Positions 16,026 to 25,549 of a stretch of DNA of 64,000 bases are shown piece by piece; position 1 is the first letter of the stretch; each line of letters opens with the position of its first letter. The stretch is from JANLYC01 sp963750495 (GTDB taxonomy: Bacteria; Actinomycetota; Actinomycetes; Propionibacteriales; Nocardioidaceae), in the NCBI GenBank assembly GCA_963750495.1, contig CAVVQV010000015.1, positions 35,691-99,690 on the forward strand, written 5' to 3'. The notes beneath the pieces are model-generated. The model was not told where the DNA came from, ran no database searches, and saw only the letters and a list, made by a program, of their open reading frames with translations. A program made the position numbers and the translations under genes.

Positions 16026-17929
16026 CGACCAAGGACACCTCGAGCGACGCCACCCCCGCCGTCGACGACGACGCGGCCGAACAGGCCGACTTCACCCGGG
16101 ACAACGCAGCCCTGACCGCCGACTGGCGGGGGGTCGCGGCCGAGCACGAGGACGACCTCCCCGGGAAAGTCACTCTGCGGCTCCAGGCGCGTTCGCGCCG
16201 GTTGCTCAAGCAGCTGCTGCGTCCGCACCGCCGGCTGCTCGGTCTCCTCATGGTCGCCGTGCTCATCGAGAACGCCGCACGCCTGTCAGTGCCCTACCTC
16301 GTCAAAGAAGGCATCGACAGCGGCATCCCGCCGATCCTCGACAGCAACGACAAGACCACGCTCGAGGTCATCGTCGCCGTCCTGCTGATGGCTGTCGTGA
16401 TCCAGGCGATCACCCGGATCACGTTCCTCATGCTGGCCGGGCGGATCGGGCAGGAGGTGCTGTTCACCTTGCGCAGGCGGGTCTTCTCGCACTTCCAGAA
16501 GCTGTCGCCCGCATTTCACGACGACTACACGTCCGGGCGGGTGATCTCGCGGCAGACTTCTGACATCGACGCGATCTACGAGCTGCTCGAGACCGGCTTC
16601 GACGGGCTCATCACGGCCGTCCTCACGTTGATCGGCACCGCTGTCCTCCTGCTCGTGCTCGACGTCAAGCTCGGCCTGGTCGCGCTGCTCTGCTTCCCGC
16701 TGCTCGTGCTGCTGACCAACTGGTTCCGGCGCGAGTCGGCGAAAGCCTATCGGCGTACCCGCGAGACGGTCGCCGTCGTCATCGTGCACTTCGTCGAGAC
16801 GATCCAGGGCATCCGCGCCGTGCAGGCGTTCCGCCGCGAGGACCGCAACCAGGAGATCTTCGACGCAGTCAACGACGACTACCGGCGAGCCAACGAGCGT
16901 GCATTCCGGCTGGTCGGTCTGTTCATGCCCGGCATCAAGCTGATCGGCAACATCACCATCGCGATCGTGCTCATCTACGGTGCGCGGCTGGCGGTCGAGG
17001 GCGAGGTCACGCCTGGTGTGCTGGCGGCCTTCCTGCTCTACCTGCGGCAGTTCTTCGAGCCGATGCAGGAGATCTCGCAGTTCTACAACACGTTCCAGTC
17101 CGCCTCGGCGGCGCTCGAGAAGCTGTCCGGCGTGCTCGAAGAGGAGCCCTCCGTACCCGAGCCGCTGCAGCCGGTGCCGCTGGCGGATGCCCATGGGGCG
17201 TTGCGCTTCGAGCACGTGTCGTTCGAGTACGTCGCCGACCGTCCGGTGCTGCCCGGCCTCGACCTCGAGGTGCCCGCCGGTATGACGCTGGCGCTGGTCG
17301 GCACGACCGGTGCTGGCAAGACGACGCTGGCCAAGCTGGTGTCCCGCTTCTACGACCCGACCGGTGGTCGGATCCTCATCGACGGCGTCGACCTGCGCGA
17401 CGTCACCGAGGACGACCTCCGCCGGGCGGTGGTGATGGTGACGCAGGAGAACTTCCTCTTCAACGGCACCGTCGCCGACAACATCCGGTTCGGCAAGCCC
17501 GAGGCGTCGATGGAGGAAGTGGTGGCCGCGGCCAAGGAGATCGGCGCGCACGACTTCATCATCGCGCTGCCGCAGGGCTACGACACCGACGTCGCCAACC
17601 GTGGAGGTCGGCTCTCGGCGGGCCAGCGGCAACTGGTCGCGTTCGCCCGCGCCTTCCTGGCCGACCCGGCCGTGCTGATCCTCGACGAAGCCACCTCGAG
17701 CCTCGACGTCCCGTCCGAACGGCTGGTGCAGCGGGCCTTGCGCACGATCCTCGCCGAGCGGACGGCGATCATCATCGCCCACCGGTTGTCGACGGTCGAG
17801 ATCGCAGACCGTGTGCTGGTGATGGAGCACGGGCACATCGTCGAGGACGGCGCTCCGGCTGACCTCATCGCCGAAGGGGACGGGCGCTTCTCCGACCTCC
17901 ACAACGCATGGGTCGCCTCGTTGGCCTAG
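16022..17929 (+). CDS. ABC exporter half-transporter, subunit 2 (canonical Walker B, altered signature)
   Basis: 635 residues with a ~55-residue acidic N-terminal extension, six membrane helices (about 75-365) and an ATPase domain. Walker A GTTGAGKT begins at 427. The signature is LSAGQ (531-535) rather than LSGGQ. Walker B is ILILDEATSSLD with the catalytic Glu556, and the H-loop is IIAHRLST. Its intact Walker B pairs across the dimer with the good signature of subunit 1, so one ATP site is canonical and the other degenerate. The gene overlaps subunit 1 by 4 bp. Confidence 0.9.
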   Translation: MTTKDTSSDATPAVDDDAAEQADFTRDNAALTADWRGVAAEHEDDLPGKVTLRLQARSRRLLKQLLRPHRRLLGLLMVAVLIENAARLSVPYLVKEGIDSGIPPILDSNDKTTLEVIVAVLLMAVVIQAITRITFLMLAGRIGQEVLFTLRRRVFSHFQKLSPAFHDDYTSGRVISRQTSDIDAIYELLETGFDGLITAVLTLIGTAVLLLVLDVKLGLVALLCFPLLVLLTNWFRRESAKAYRRTRETVAVVIVHFVETIQGIRAVQAFRREDRNQEIFDAVNDDYRRANERAFRLVGLFMPGIKLIGNITIAIVLIYGARLAVEGEVTPGVLAAFLLYLRQFFEPMQEISQFYNTFQSASAALEKLSGVLEEEPSVPEPLQPVPLADAHGALRFEHVSFEYVADRPVLPGLDLEVPAGMTLALVGTTGAGKTTLAKLVSRFYDPTGGRILIDGVDLRDVTEDDLRRAVVMVTQENFLFNGTVADNIRFGKPEASMEEVVAAAKEIGAHDFIIALPQGYDTDVANRGGRLSAGQRQLVAFARAFLADPAVLILDEATSSLDVPSERLVQRALRTILAERTAIIIAHRLSTVEIADRVLVMEHGHIVEDGAPADLIAEGDGRFSDLHNAWVASLA

Positions 17930-18094
17930 GTGGTCTTGGCTCGGCGTTGCGGAGGTCGGGCTCTCGCGCCTTCGCTGCGCTCTTTACGGCGCTACGAGTC
18001 CCGCCCACCGCGCCGCCGCGCCCGTCCGCTGGGCCATCGCGGCGAGCTGGCTTGGTGGATGTCGTCGAGAGCGCGGGAGTGGTTCAGCCGCGAT

Positions 18095-18121
18095 GTCCTT
18101 GGTGGCTTCGCCACCTCGGAC
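18095..18121. terminator. Terminator-like hairpin after the ABC operon
   Basis: GGTGGC-TTC-GCCACC (18101-18115), extended by GTCC (18095-18098) pairing GGAC (18118-18121) across a 2x2 internal loop. There is no T-tract. It lies between the ABC operon and the end of the minus-strand VOC gene, so it could serve both. The 245-bp gap 17930-18174 shows no gene. Confidence 0.4.
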
Positions 18122-18174
18122 GCGACATCTCAACTTTCGTCAAGAAAGGCCTCGCGTGCTCGGGCATCGGCTGG

Positions 18175-18612
18175 CTAGTTGAGATCGAACTCATTGCCCT
18201 CAGGGTCGAGCATGGCGATCGCGTAGTGGTGGGGGGAGTCGGTGACCCGGAGCTGGGTGGCGCCAGCGGCGACCAGCCGGGAAGCCTCGGCATCGATGCG
18301 CTGACGGCGTACGTCCATCGGGACGTCCCTCCCACCACTGATACCGAGGTCGAGGTGCAGCCGGTTCTTCACGACCTTGCTCTCCGGCACGACCAGGAAG
18401 ACGACCCGCGGGCCGACGCCGTCGGGATCCTCGATCCAGTTCGTGGAGTCGTCGACCTCGTCGTCGGGCAGGTCGAAACTGCGCCAGTAGTCGGACCACC
18501 GGAGGTACGGCTCGGGCGGGTCGGGGACGCGATAGTGCAGTGCGGTCGCCCAGAACTCCACCATCCGCTGCTCGTCGTGGCAGTCGAACACCACCTGGAC
18601 CTTCGTCGCCAT
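18175..18612 (-). CDS. VOC-family glyoxalase-like protein
   Basis: 145 residues. The start at 18612 is supported by AGGAGG 5 nt upstream on the minus strand; a longer frame to 18660 lacks such a site. VQVVFDCHDEQRMVEFWATAL at the start, NRLHLDLG in the middle and AMLDPEGNEFDLN at the end are typical of Glyoxalase_6-type vicinal oxygen chelate proteins, whose His/Glu residues hold a metal. Members include lyases and dioxygenases, and many have no assigned reaction. It is divergent from the methyltransferase gene. Confidence 0.82.
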   Translation of the reverse strand: MATKVQVVFDCHDEQRMVEFWATALHYRVPDPPEPYLRWSDYWRSFDLPDDEVDDSTNWIEDPDGVGPRVVFLVVPESKVVKNRLHLDLGISGGRDVPMDVRRQRIDAEASRLVAAGATQLRVTDSPHHYAIAMLDPEGNEFDLN

Positions 18613-18706
18613 GTCGGCCTCCTTCTGGATCGACCCGATGGTGGCGCACCCAGCCGACAATCGGCCGCCGCTGGCTTGTTGTCCCGACGGGGAGCATCAT
18701 CGGCAG

Positions 18707-19720
18707 GTGACCCAGACCAGGCAGAACCCCGACAGGCTACGGCAGCTTCTCGGTGGGTACCGGGTGAGCCAGGCGATCCATGTGGCCGCCGTGCTCGGGA
18801 TCGCCGATGTGTTGGAGGAGCAGCCCCTCGACGAGGTGCAGCTCGCGAAGGCCACCGACGCCGACGGCGCAGCACTCGGCCGGCTCATGCGCGCGCTGTC
18901 GGCCGTAGGCGTGTTCACCGAGAACGACGACGGCCGCTTTGCGAACAACGAGCTGAGCCTCGGCCTGGTCACCGACACACCCGGATCAGTCCGTGCGCAC
19001 GCCATCTTCGTGGGTTCGGAGTATCACTGGAATACCTGGAGCAGTCTGATTCACAGCGCCCGAACGGGCGCAGGCGCTTTCGAGGTCCTGTACGGGACGG
19101 ATCCGTGGACCTACCGGGCCGAGCGCCCCGAGGAGAGCGCCGTGTTCGACGCCGCGATGAAATCCATCACCGAGGGCCTGGTCGAGGCCGTGGCTGCGAG
19201 TTACGACTTCGAGCAGGTGGAGACAGCCGTCGACGTGGGGGGCGGGAACGGCACGCTGTTGATGGGTCTCCTGACCGCAGAGCCGCACATGACGGGGACC
19301 GTGTTCGACCTCCCTCACGTGATCGACGCCGCGCGCGACGCGATCGCGGCCTCCCCGGTGCAGCATCGGCTCCGGTTGGCGGCCGGCAGCATGTTCGAAG
19401 AGGTGCCGTCGGGAGCCGACTGCTACCTGTTGAAGTCGGTGATTCACGACTGGGACGACGACCAGGCAGTGGCGATCCTGGCGAGCTGCCGCGATGCGAT
19501 GACGAACCGATCGGTCCTCCTCATGGTCGAGCGTCTCCTCGAGGGACCCAACCGCGGCGCAGAGGCCAAGCTGATGGATCTGACGATGCTCGTCATGCTG
19601 GGCGGCCGCGAACGCACCGAGGACGGGTACGCCCAGCTCTGCCGCCGTGCCGGCTTGCGCCTCACCAGAACGCTGCCGGTGCAGAACGCATGGTGCGTGC
19701 TCGAAGCCGTCAGGGCGTAG
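18707..19720 (+). CDS. SAM-dependent O-methyltransferase (class of hydroxyneurosporene / plant-type O-methyltransferases)
   Basis: 337 residues from the GTG at 18707 (GGGGAG 12 nt upstream). An N-terminal winged-helix dimerisation domain (YRVSQAIHVAAVLGIADVL; LGRLMRALSAVGVF) precedes the methyltransferase domain with VDVGGGNGTLL for SAM. LLKSVIHDWDDDQAVAIL follows, carrying the catalytic His of the family. These enzymes methylate hydroxyl groups of small aromatic or polyketide-like molecules; no biosynthetic cluster surrounds it, so its substrate is unknown. Confidence 0.85.
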   Translation: MTQTRQNPDRLRQLLGGYRVSQAIHVAAVLGIADVLEEQPLDEVQLAKATDADGAALGRLMRALSAVGVFTENDDGRFANNELSLGLVTDTPGSVRAHAIFVGSEYHWNTWSSLIHSARTGAGAFEVLYGTDPWTYRAERPEESAVFDAAMKSITEGLVEAVAASYDFEQVETAVDVGGGNGTLLMGLLTAEPHMTGTVFDLPHVIDAARDAIAASPVQHRLRLAAGSMFEEVPSGADCYLLKSVIHDWDDDQAVAILASCRDAMTNRSVLLMVERLLEGPNRGAEAKLMDLTMLVMLGGRERTEDGYAQLCRRAGLRLTRTLPVQNAWCVLEAVRA

Positions 19721-19780
19721 CGGGGCCTGCGCTGGTGGGCCGGTCCGGGACAACCACAAGCCCCGGAGAAGGAGCCACAA

Positions 19781-20725
19781 CTAACGGTTCAACGAGCGGG
19801 GTCGGGGTTTGCGCTCGGACGAGACGACGATCGCGACGGCCACGACCACGATGACGCCGCCGACCAGGATGGCGGGCGTGACGGCCTCCGACAGGATCAG
19901 CCAGCCGAGGAACACCGCGACGACGGGGTTGACGTACGCGTACGTCGCCACCAGCGAGATCGGCGCCACCGACAGGACCCAGACGTACGCCGTGAACGCC
20001 ACGACCGAGCCGAAGGTCACCAGGTAGCTCCAGGCGAGCCAGGCGTCCAGCGGCGCTGAGGTCGGCACGACGTTCTCACCCCGGATGAGCGCCCCAAGGA
20101 ACAGGAACACCGAGCCGGTCAGCATCTCGTAGACGGTGGTCACGAACGGGTTGCGCGGCAGCGTGAGCCGTGGCGCCGACCACGAGCCGAACGACCAGCA
20201 CAGCGTGGCCGCCACGATCACCAGGCACGCGCCCCAGGCGACGTCTCCGCCCAGGCCGGTCGAGGTGACCAGGCCGACGAGGCCGCCGAAGCCGAGCAGC
20301 ACACCGACTGTGGTCCAGGCGCGGGGCCGGTCACCGGTCGCAGCGCGGTAGACGATGATCCACAGCGGGATGGCGGCGACGATCAGGGCGGCCAGCCCGG
20401 ACGGGGCGCCGTTCTGCTCCCCGACACTCACGAGGCCGTTGCCGAGCGTGGGCAGCAGCAGGCCGAGGAGAGCGGCACCGAGCAGTTCATGGCGGTTGAT
20501 CCGGAGTACTCCGAAGCCCCTGCGCGCCGCGAGGATGCCGGCCAGCAGCAGGCCGGCCACGCCGTACCGCCAGGAGGCCGACGACATCGCCGGAAGATCG
20601 GTGACGGTCACGCGGATGGCGAGGTACGTGGAGCCCCAGACGACGTACACGATGCCGAGCGCGACCGCGACGAGCAGCGCTGAGGGCGCTGCCGGGGGGC
20701 TCACGGGCACCGTCGGCGCTGTCAT
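19781..20725 (-). CDS. EamA/DMT-family transporter
   Basis: 314 residues with about ten transmembrane segments. It shows ALGIVYVVWGSTYLAIRVTV, WRYGVAGLLLAGILAARRGF, SVGEQNGAPSGLAALIVAAIPLW and VTFGSVVAFTAYVWVL, closest in style to YedA/RhaT-like DMT permeases. The ATG at 20725 is chosen; a GTG ten codons upstream is possible. It is probably an exporter of small metabolites and stands alone, divergent from the dehydrogenase operon. Confidence 0.83.
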   Translation of the reverse strand: MTAPTVPVSPPAAPSALLVAVALGIVYVVWGSTYLAIRVTVTDLPAMSSASWRYGVAGLLLAGILAARRGFGVLRINRHELLGAALLGLLLPTLGNGLVSVGEQNGAPSGLAALIVAAIPLWIIVYRAATGDRPRAWTTVGVLLGFGGLVGLVTSTGLGGDVAWGACLVIVAATLCWSFGSWSAPRLTLPRNPFVTTVYEMLTGSVFLFLGALIRGENVVPTSAPLDAWLAWSYLVTFGSVVAFTAYVWVLSVAPISLVATYAYVNPVVAVFLGWLILSEAVTPAILVGGVIVVVAVAIVVSSERKPRPRSLNR

Positions 20726-21102
20726 GACCGTCGTGTGTTTTTGACCCTGTCGCACGTCAACAGCGTACGTGGCGATGGCCGCGGCGGTCGCGCGATTTTC
20801 GGACAGTCAGACCCGATATACCGCCAGACTTGTCGACGGCCTTCGGGAGCGTCCTTTGTCCGTACTCCGGGCCGGGTGTCCAGCAGCGCGGTAGCGCCTG
20901 GGGTGATTAGGTGCGGCGCCGGGCTGGTCGGTATCGTGCAAGCCTGGCTGTGGTCGCCGTCACAGCGCCGTCCAGGCGCAAGCGGGCACCCACGGACAGC
21001 AGCCGATCGACGGTGTTGCACCACACCCGCAGCCTGACCGACCGGCTTGACGGCCTGACGGTGCCGGCGATCCCGGGACACCGACGACACAAGGGAGCGC
21101 GC
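20726..21102. other. Divergent intergenic region before the oxo-acid dehydrogenase operon
   Basis: 377 bp with no convincing gene. TTGAC (20742-20746) and GTCAA (20757-20761) form a spaced inverted repeat close to the transporter start. GATATA/TATACC at 20815-20822 could be a -10 element but has no good -35. The dehydrogenase start is fixed by AGGGAG at 21092-21097. I see no riboswitch-like fold. Confidence 0.5.
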
Positions 21103-22281
21103 GTGACGAAAGACGGATTCGGACCCGGCCTGGGCAGGGTCTTCGGCCCTCAGCACGAGGGTGGCGGACCTGAGCTCATCCAGCTCCTCACTCCCGAGGG
21201 CGAACGCGTCGAGCACCCGGAGTTCACCTTCGACCTCGGCGACGACGCGATCCAGGGCTTCTACCGCGACCTTGTCATGACGCGCCGCATCGACACCGAG
21301 GCCACCGCGTTGCAGCGACAGGGCGAGCTCGGTATCTGGGCCAGCCTGCTCGGCCAGGAAGCTGCGCAGATCGGCTCCGGTCGGGCCATGCGCGACCAGG
21401 ACTACGCCTTCCCGACCTACCGCGAGCACGGCGTTGCCTGGTGCCGCGGCATCGACCCGCTGCACCTGCTCGGCCTGTTCCGTGGCGTCGACCAGGGTGG
21501 CTGGGACCCGCTCGCTGACAAGTTCGCCCTCTACACGATCGTCATCGGCGCACAGACCCTGCACGCCACGGGCTACGCCATGGGCATGCAGCGCGACGGT
21601 GCCGTGGGCACGGGCGACCCCGACCGTGACGCCGCCGTCATCGCCTACTTCGGTGACGGTGCGACGAGCCAGGGTGACGTCAACGAGTCCTTCATCTGGG
21701 CCAGCGTGTTCAACGCGCCGGTCGTCTTCTTCTGCCAGAACAACCAATGGGCCATCTCCGAACCGATCGAGCGGCAGACGCGCATCCCGCTCTACCAGCG
21801 TGCGCTCGGTTTCGGCTTCCCCGGGCTGCGGGTCGACGGAAACGACGTCCTCGCGACGTACGCCGTCACGCAGGCGGCCCTGCAGCGGGCCCGTGAGGGC
21901 AGCGGCCCCACGTTCATCGAGGCCTACACCTACCGGATGGGCGCACACACCACGTCGGACGACCCGACGAAGTACCGCGTCACCGAAGACCTCGAGCACT
22001 GGAAGCTGAAGGACCCGATCGAGCGGGTCAAGGCGTACCTGTTGCGCAACGGTGTCGTCGACGACGACTACCTCGCGTCCGTCGACGCCGAGGCCGACGA
22101 GCTCGCCGTTCACCTGCGCAAGGGCTGCCTCGAGCTGCCTGATCCGAGCCCGCTCGACATCTTCGACCAAGTCTACGAAGAGATCACTCCTGAGCTCGAG
22201 GCCCAGCGCGCCCAGTTCGCGACCTACCTGGAGTCGTTCGCCTCGGCTGAGCTCAGCACGAGCGAAGGGGCCAGCGCATGA
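21103..22281 (+). CDS. bkdA: 2-oxo acid dehydrogenase E1 component, alpha subunit
   Basis: 392 residues from the GTG at 21103, placed 5 nt after an AGGGAG ribosome site; the longer frame upstream has unrelated composition. It has the thiamine-diphosphate motif GDGATSQGDVNESF..NNQWAIS and the E1alpha RMGAHTTSDDPTKYR segment with its regulatory-loop Ser residues. It decarboxylates a 2-oxo acid and passes the acyl group to lipoyl-E2. Gene order E1alpha-E1beta-E2 matches the actinobacterial branched-chain/pyruvate complex (BkdABC of mycobacteria). The substrate, branched-chain or pyruvate, is inferred. Confidence 0.9.
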   Translation: MTKDGFGPGLGRVFGPQHEGGGPELIQLLTPEGERVEHPEFTFDLGDDAIQGFYRDLVMTRRIDTEATALQRQGELGIWASLLGQEAAQIGSGRAMRDQDYAFPTYREHGVAWCRGIDPLHLLGLFRGVDQGGWDPLADKFALYTIVIGAQTLHATGYAMGMQRDGAVGTGDPDRDAAVIAYFGDGATSQGDVNESFIWASVFNAPVVFFCQNNQWAISEPIERQTRIPLYQRALGFGFPGLRVDGNDVLATYAVTQAALQRAREGSGPTFIEAYTYRMGAHTTSDDPTKYRVTEDLEHWKLKDPIERVKAYLLRNGVVDDDYLASVDAEADELAVHLRKGCLELPDPSPLDIFDQVYEEITPELEAQRAQFATYLESFASAELSTSEGASA

Positions 22282-23252
22282 CCGCGATCACGCTCGGCAA
22301 GGGCATCAACATGGGCCTGCGGGCTGCCATGGAGGCAGATCCCAAGGTCGTCATCATGGGTGAGGACGTCGGCAAGCTCGGCGGCGTCTTCCGCATCACC
22401 GACGGACTGCAGAAGGACTTCGGCGAGGACCGGGTCATCGACACACCGCTCGCGGAGTCCGGCATTCTCGGCACGGCGGTCGGGCTGGCCATGCGTGGCT
22501 ACCGTCCCGTCTGTGAGATCCAGTTCGACGGGTTCGTCTACCCGGCGTACGACCAGATCGTCAGCCAGGTCGCCAAGCTGCACTTCCGTAGCCGCGGGCT
22601 GATCACGATGCCGATCGTCATCCGGATCCCGTTCGGCGGTGGCATCGGCGCGGTCGAGCATCACAGCGAGAGCCCCGAGGCGTACTTCGCGCACACCGCC
22701 GGGCTCAAGGTGGTCGCGTGCTCCAACCCGGTCGACGGTTACTGGATGATCCAACAGGCCATCGCCAGCGACGACCCGATCGTGTTCCTCGAGCCCAAGC
22801 GGCGCTACTGGGAGAAGTCCGAGCTCGACGAGTCCGTGCAGCCGGAGGAGCTCTTCTCGTCGCGGGTCGTTCGCACCGGCAGTGATGTCACGGTGCTGGC
22901 GTACGGTCCGATGGTCAAGACGTGTCTCGAGGCAGCGATCGCCGCTGAAGAAGAAGGCAAGAGTGTCGAGGTCATCGACCTGCGCACGCTCTCGCCGCTC
23001 GACATGGTTCCCGTGCTCGAGTCGGTCCGCAAGACCGGTCGGGCGGTCGTGGTCCATGAGGCCCCGATCAACCTCGGCCTCGGCTCGGAGCTCGCGGCTC
23101 GCGTGAGCGAGGACTGCTTCTACTCGCTCGAGGCACCGGTGCTGCGGGTCGGCGGTTTCGACACGCCTTACCCGCCGAGCCGGATCGAGGAGGAGTACCT
23201 CCCCGACCTCGACCGGGTCCTCGACGCGGTCGACCGCTCGCTCGCCCACTGA
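22278..23252 (+). CDS. bkdB: 2-oxo acid dehydrogenase E1 component, beta subunit
   Basis: 324 residues, a normal E1beta length. It has MGEDVGKLGGVFRIT, DTPLAESGILGTAVGLAMRGYRPVCEIQF and the C-terminal transketolase domain with VIDLRTLSPLDMVPVLESVRKTGR. It completes the alpha2beta2 E1 active site. Its ATG overlaps the alpha-subunit stop (ATGA), so the two are made in equal amounts. Confidence 0.92.
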   Translation: MTAITLGKGINMGLRAAMEADPKVVIMGEDVGKLGGVFRITDGLQKDFGEDRVIDTPLAESGILGTAVGLAMRGYRPVCEIQFDGFVYPAYDQIVSQVAKLHFRSRGLITMPIVIRIPFGGGIGAVEHHSESPEAYFAHTAGLKVVACSNPVDGYWMIQQAIASDDPIVFLEPKRRYWEKSELDESVQPEELFSSRVVRTGSDVTVLAYGPMVKTCLEAAIAAEEEGKSVEVIDLRTLSPLDMVPVLESVRKTGRAVVVHEAPINLGLGSELAARVSEDCFYSLEAPVLRVGGFDTPYPPSRIEEEYLPDLDRVLDAVDRSLAH

Positions 23253-23274
23253 CGCCACGAGATCGGAAGCACAG

Positions 23275-24762
23275 ATGTCTGATGTGAAGATGTTCAAGCT
23301 CCCCGACGTCGGGGAAGGTCTCACCGAGGCCGAGATCGTCACCTGGAACGTCAAGGTCGGCGACACGGTCAAGGTCAACGACGTGATCGTCGAGATCGAG
23401 ACAGCCAAGTCACTGGTCGAACTGCCGTGCCCGTATGCCGGTGTCGTCACCGAGCTGTACGCGGCCGAGGGCGAGACGGTCAACGTCGGTACGCCGATCA
23501 TCGCCGTCGAGACCGGAGACCCTGCCGTGACGCCCGCCGCGCCGTCGACCCCCGAGGTGGGCAGCGCTGCTGAAGACCTCGTGCCGTCGCCGAAGGACGA
23601 CGAGGCTGTCGAGCCAGGACTGATCGGGGGTCCCGCGCCGGGTGGTCGTACGTCGGTGCTCGTCGGTTACGGCCCACGGACCACCGAGGCCAAGCGCCGG
23701 CCGCGCAAGGTCGGCGCCACGCCGACGGGTTCGTCGCCGGCGGCCGCGCAGCGCGGGGTGCAGCACGCCTTCGCCCCGCAGACCACGGACGCTCCCGACG
23801 TGAGTCTCGAGGACGCACCGGACGCTGACGTGCCCACGGTGTCGGCACGCGCCGGCGAGCCGAGTCAGGGTGCGTCGAGCAACGGTGCGGCGAAGGTGCT
23901 CGCGAAGCCACCGGTGCGCAAGCTGGCCAAGGACCTCGGTGTCGACCTCGCCGAGGTGACCCCCACCGGTCCGAACGGCACCATCACGCGCGACGACGTC
24001 GAGGGCTTCACCGGCACCGGCCAGGCGCCCGCCGCCGCCGCGCCGCGGCCACGCCTGACCGGAGAGCGCGAGACGCGCGTCCCCGTCAAGGGCGTGCGCA
24101 AGATGACGGCGCAGGCGATGGTGTCGTCGGCCTTCACGGCGCCGCACGTCACGGAGTGGGTCACCGTTGACGCGAGCCAGACGATGAAGATGGTCCGGCG
24201 ACTTCGTGAGCACCGGGACTTCCGCGACGTCAAGGTGTCGCCGCTGCTCATCGTGGCCCGTGCCGTGTGCGCGGCCATCCGGCGTACTCCCGAGGTCAAC
24301 GCGACCTGGGACGAGGCCACGCAGGAGATCGTGCTCAAGCACTACGTCAACCTCGGGATCGCCGCAGCCACCCCGCGGGGCCTGATGGTGCCCAACATCA
24401 AGGATGCCGACCAGCTCAACGGCCTCGAGATGGCGCAGGCCATCGGCGCGCTCGCGGCGAAGGCACGTGACGGCAAGACGCAACCGGCCGAGATGAGTGA
24501 GGGCAGCTTCACGATCACCAACGTCGGCGTGTTCGGCGTCGATGCGGGTACGCCGATCATCAACCCCGGTGAATCCGCGATCTTGTGCATGGGCGCGATC
24601 CGTCGCCAGCCGTGGGTGGTCGGCAACGCGATCAAGCCACGCTGGATCACGACGCTGGCGTTGTCGTTCGACCACCGCATCGTCGACGGCGAGCAGGGAT
24701 CTCGTTTCCTGGCCGACGTCGCTTCAGTGGTCGAGCAGCCGGGCAACGCGCTGTTGTTCTGA
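23275..24762 (+). CDS. bkdC: Dihydrolipoamide acyltransferase (E2) of the oxo-acid dehydrogenase complex
   Basis: 495 residues. A single lipoyl domain (1-80) has the lipoylated Lys45 in EIETAKSLVELP. A long linker (80-205) is rich in Ala, Pro and charged residues. A peripheral-subunit-binding domain (about 210-245) has PPVRKLAKDLGVDL..GPNGTITRDDV. The catalytic acyltransferase domain ends with His467 and Asp471 in SFDHRIVDGEQGSRF. It moves acyl groups from E1 to CoA. It follows E1beta by 22 bp; the E3 dihydrolipoamide dehydrogenase is not in the window. Confidence 0.92.
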   Translation: MSDVKMFKLPDVGEGLTEAEIVTWNVKVGDTVKVNDVIVEIETAKSLVELPCPYAGVVTELYAAEGETVNVGTPIIAVETGDPAVTPAAPSTPEVGSAAEDLVPSPKDDEAVEPGLIGGPAPGGRTSVLVGYGPRTTEAKRRPRKVGATPTGSSPAAAQRGVQHAFAPQTTDAPDVSLEDAPDADVPTVSARAGEPSQGASSNGAAKVLAKPPVRKLAKDLGVDLAEVTPTGPNGTITRDDVEGFTGTGQAPAAAAPRPRLTGERETRVPVKGVRKMTAQAMVSSAFTAPHVTEWVTVDASQTMKMVRRLREHRDFRDVKVSPLLIVARAVCAAIRRTPEVNATWDEATQEIVLKHYVNLGIAAATPRGLMVPNIKDADQLNGLEMAQAIGALAAKARDGKTQPAEMSEGSFTITNVGVFGVDAGTPIINPGESAILCMGAIRRQPWVVGNAIKPRWITTLALSFDHRIVDGEQGSRFLADVASVVEQPGNALLF

Positions 24763-24799
24763 CGGAGAGCCTGCCCGCGTCACCTCCGCCGGCATCAGG

Positions 24800-25444
24800 T
24801 CACTTCCGCCAGAAGAGATGGTGCGTCACCCCGCTGGGGCTGGGCACGACCTCGAGGTGGAACCGGTCGAGCAGCTCGTCCGGCGACTCCCAGAGGCGTA
24901 GTCCGGACCCGTACCGCAGCGGCGAGACGGCCACGTGCAGGGTGTCGACGAGGTCGGCGTCGAGGAACTGTCGGATGGTGGTGACACCGCCACCGAGCCG
25001 GACGTCCTTGCCCTGCGCCGCTTGCCGCGCTCGCTCGAGCACGGTGGCAGGGTCCCCGTCGACGAAGTGGAACGTGGTGTCCGAAAGTGTGAAGGACGGA
25101 CGCGTGTGGTGGGTCAGGACGAACACCGGCGTGTGGAACGGGGGCTCGTCGCCCCACCAGCCGCGCCACTCGTGGTCGGACCAGGATCCGCGCTGGGGCC
25201 CGAACTTGTTGCGGCCCATGATCTCGGCGCCGATGTTGTGCGCGAAGTCCCGAACGAAGTAGTCGTCCAGGCCCCGGGCGCCTCCGGAGTTGTTGCGCAA
25301 CGGCCAGCTCGCCGTGGCACCGGCCCAGGCGAACAGCTTCCCGGGCTCGACATGGCCGAACGGCTGCTCGAGGGTCTGGTCCTCCCCGGCTGCGACTCCG
25401 TCACTCGAGACACTGAAGTTCTGGACTCTGACGAGCTGGGCCAC
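24800..25444 (-). CDS. RibD C-terminal-domain / dihydrofolate-reductase-like protein
   Basis: 214 residues from the GTG at 25444, which has AGGAGG 5 nt upstream on the minus strand. NFSVSSDGVAAGEDQ at the N-terminus, IMGRNKFGP, VFVLTH, DVRLGGGVTTIRQFLDADLVDTLHVAVSP and a final HLFWRK follow the RibD_C/YwjB family. It is related to bacterial DHFR and to flavin-biosynthesis reductases and presumably uses NADPH. The physiological substrate is unknown. It converges on the E2 gene with 37 bp between. Confidence 0.85.
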   Translation of the reverse strand: MAQLVRVQNFSVSSDGVAAGEDQTLEQPFGHVEPGKLFAWAGATASWPLRNNSGGARGLDDYFVRDFAHNIGAEIMGRNKFGPQRGSWSDHEWRGWWGDEPPFHTPVFVLTHHTRPSFTLSDTTFHFVDGDPATVLERARQAAQGKDVRLGGGVTTIRQFLDADLVDTLHVAVSPLRYGSGLRLWESPDELLDRFHLEVVPSPSGVTHHLFWRK

Positions 25445-25549
25445 GTGTTCCTCCTGGGTTGTCGACGTCGACAAGGATGACCTGCCGGGGCGGCGCAACT
25501 CATCGGTGGCTGCGTCGGCATCAGAATTTTGAGCGGGCGCACCAGCATG

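Noticed and set aside
18611..18706. N-terminal extension of the O-methyltransferase from 18611
   Set aside because: The extra residues overlap the start of the divergent VOC gene and lack methyltransferase-family sequence; the GTG at 18707 gives the normal length.
20735..21037. 100-codon open frame in the leader of the oxo-acid dehydrogenase operon
   Set aside because: No ribosome site, irregular composition and no family pattern; treated as leader sequence.
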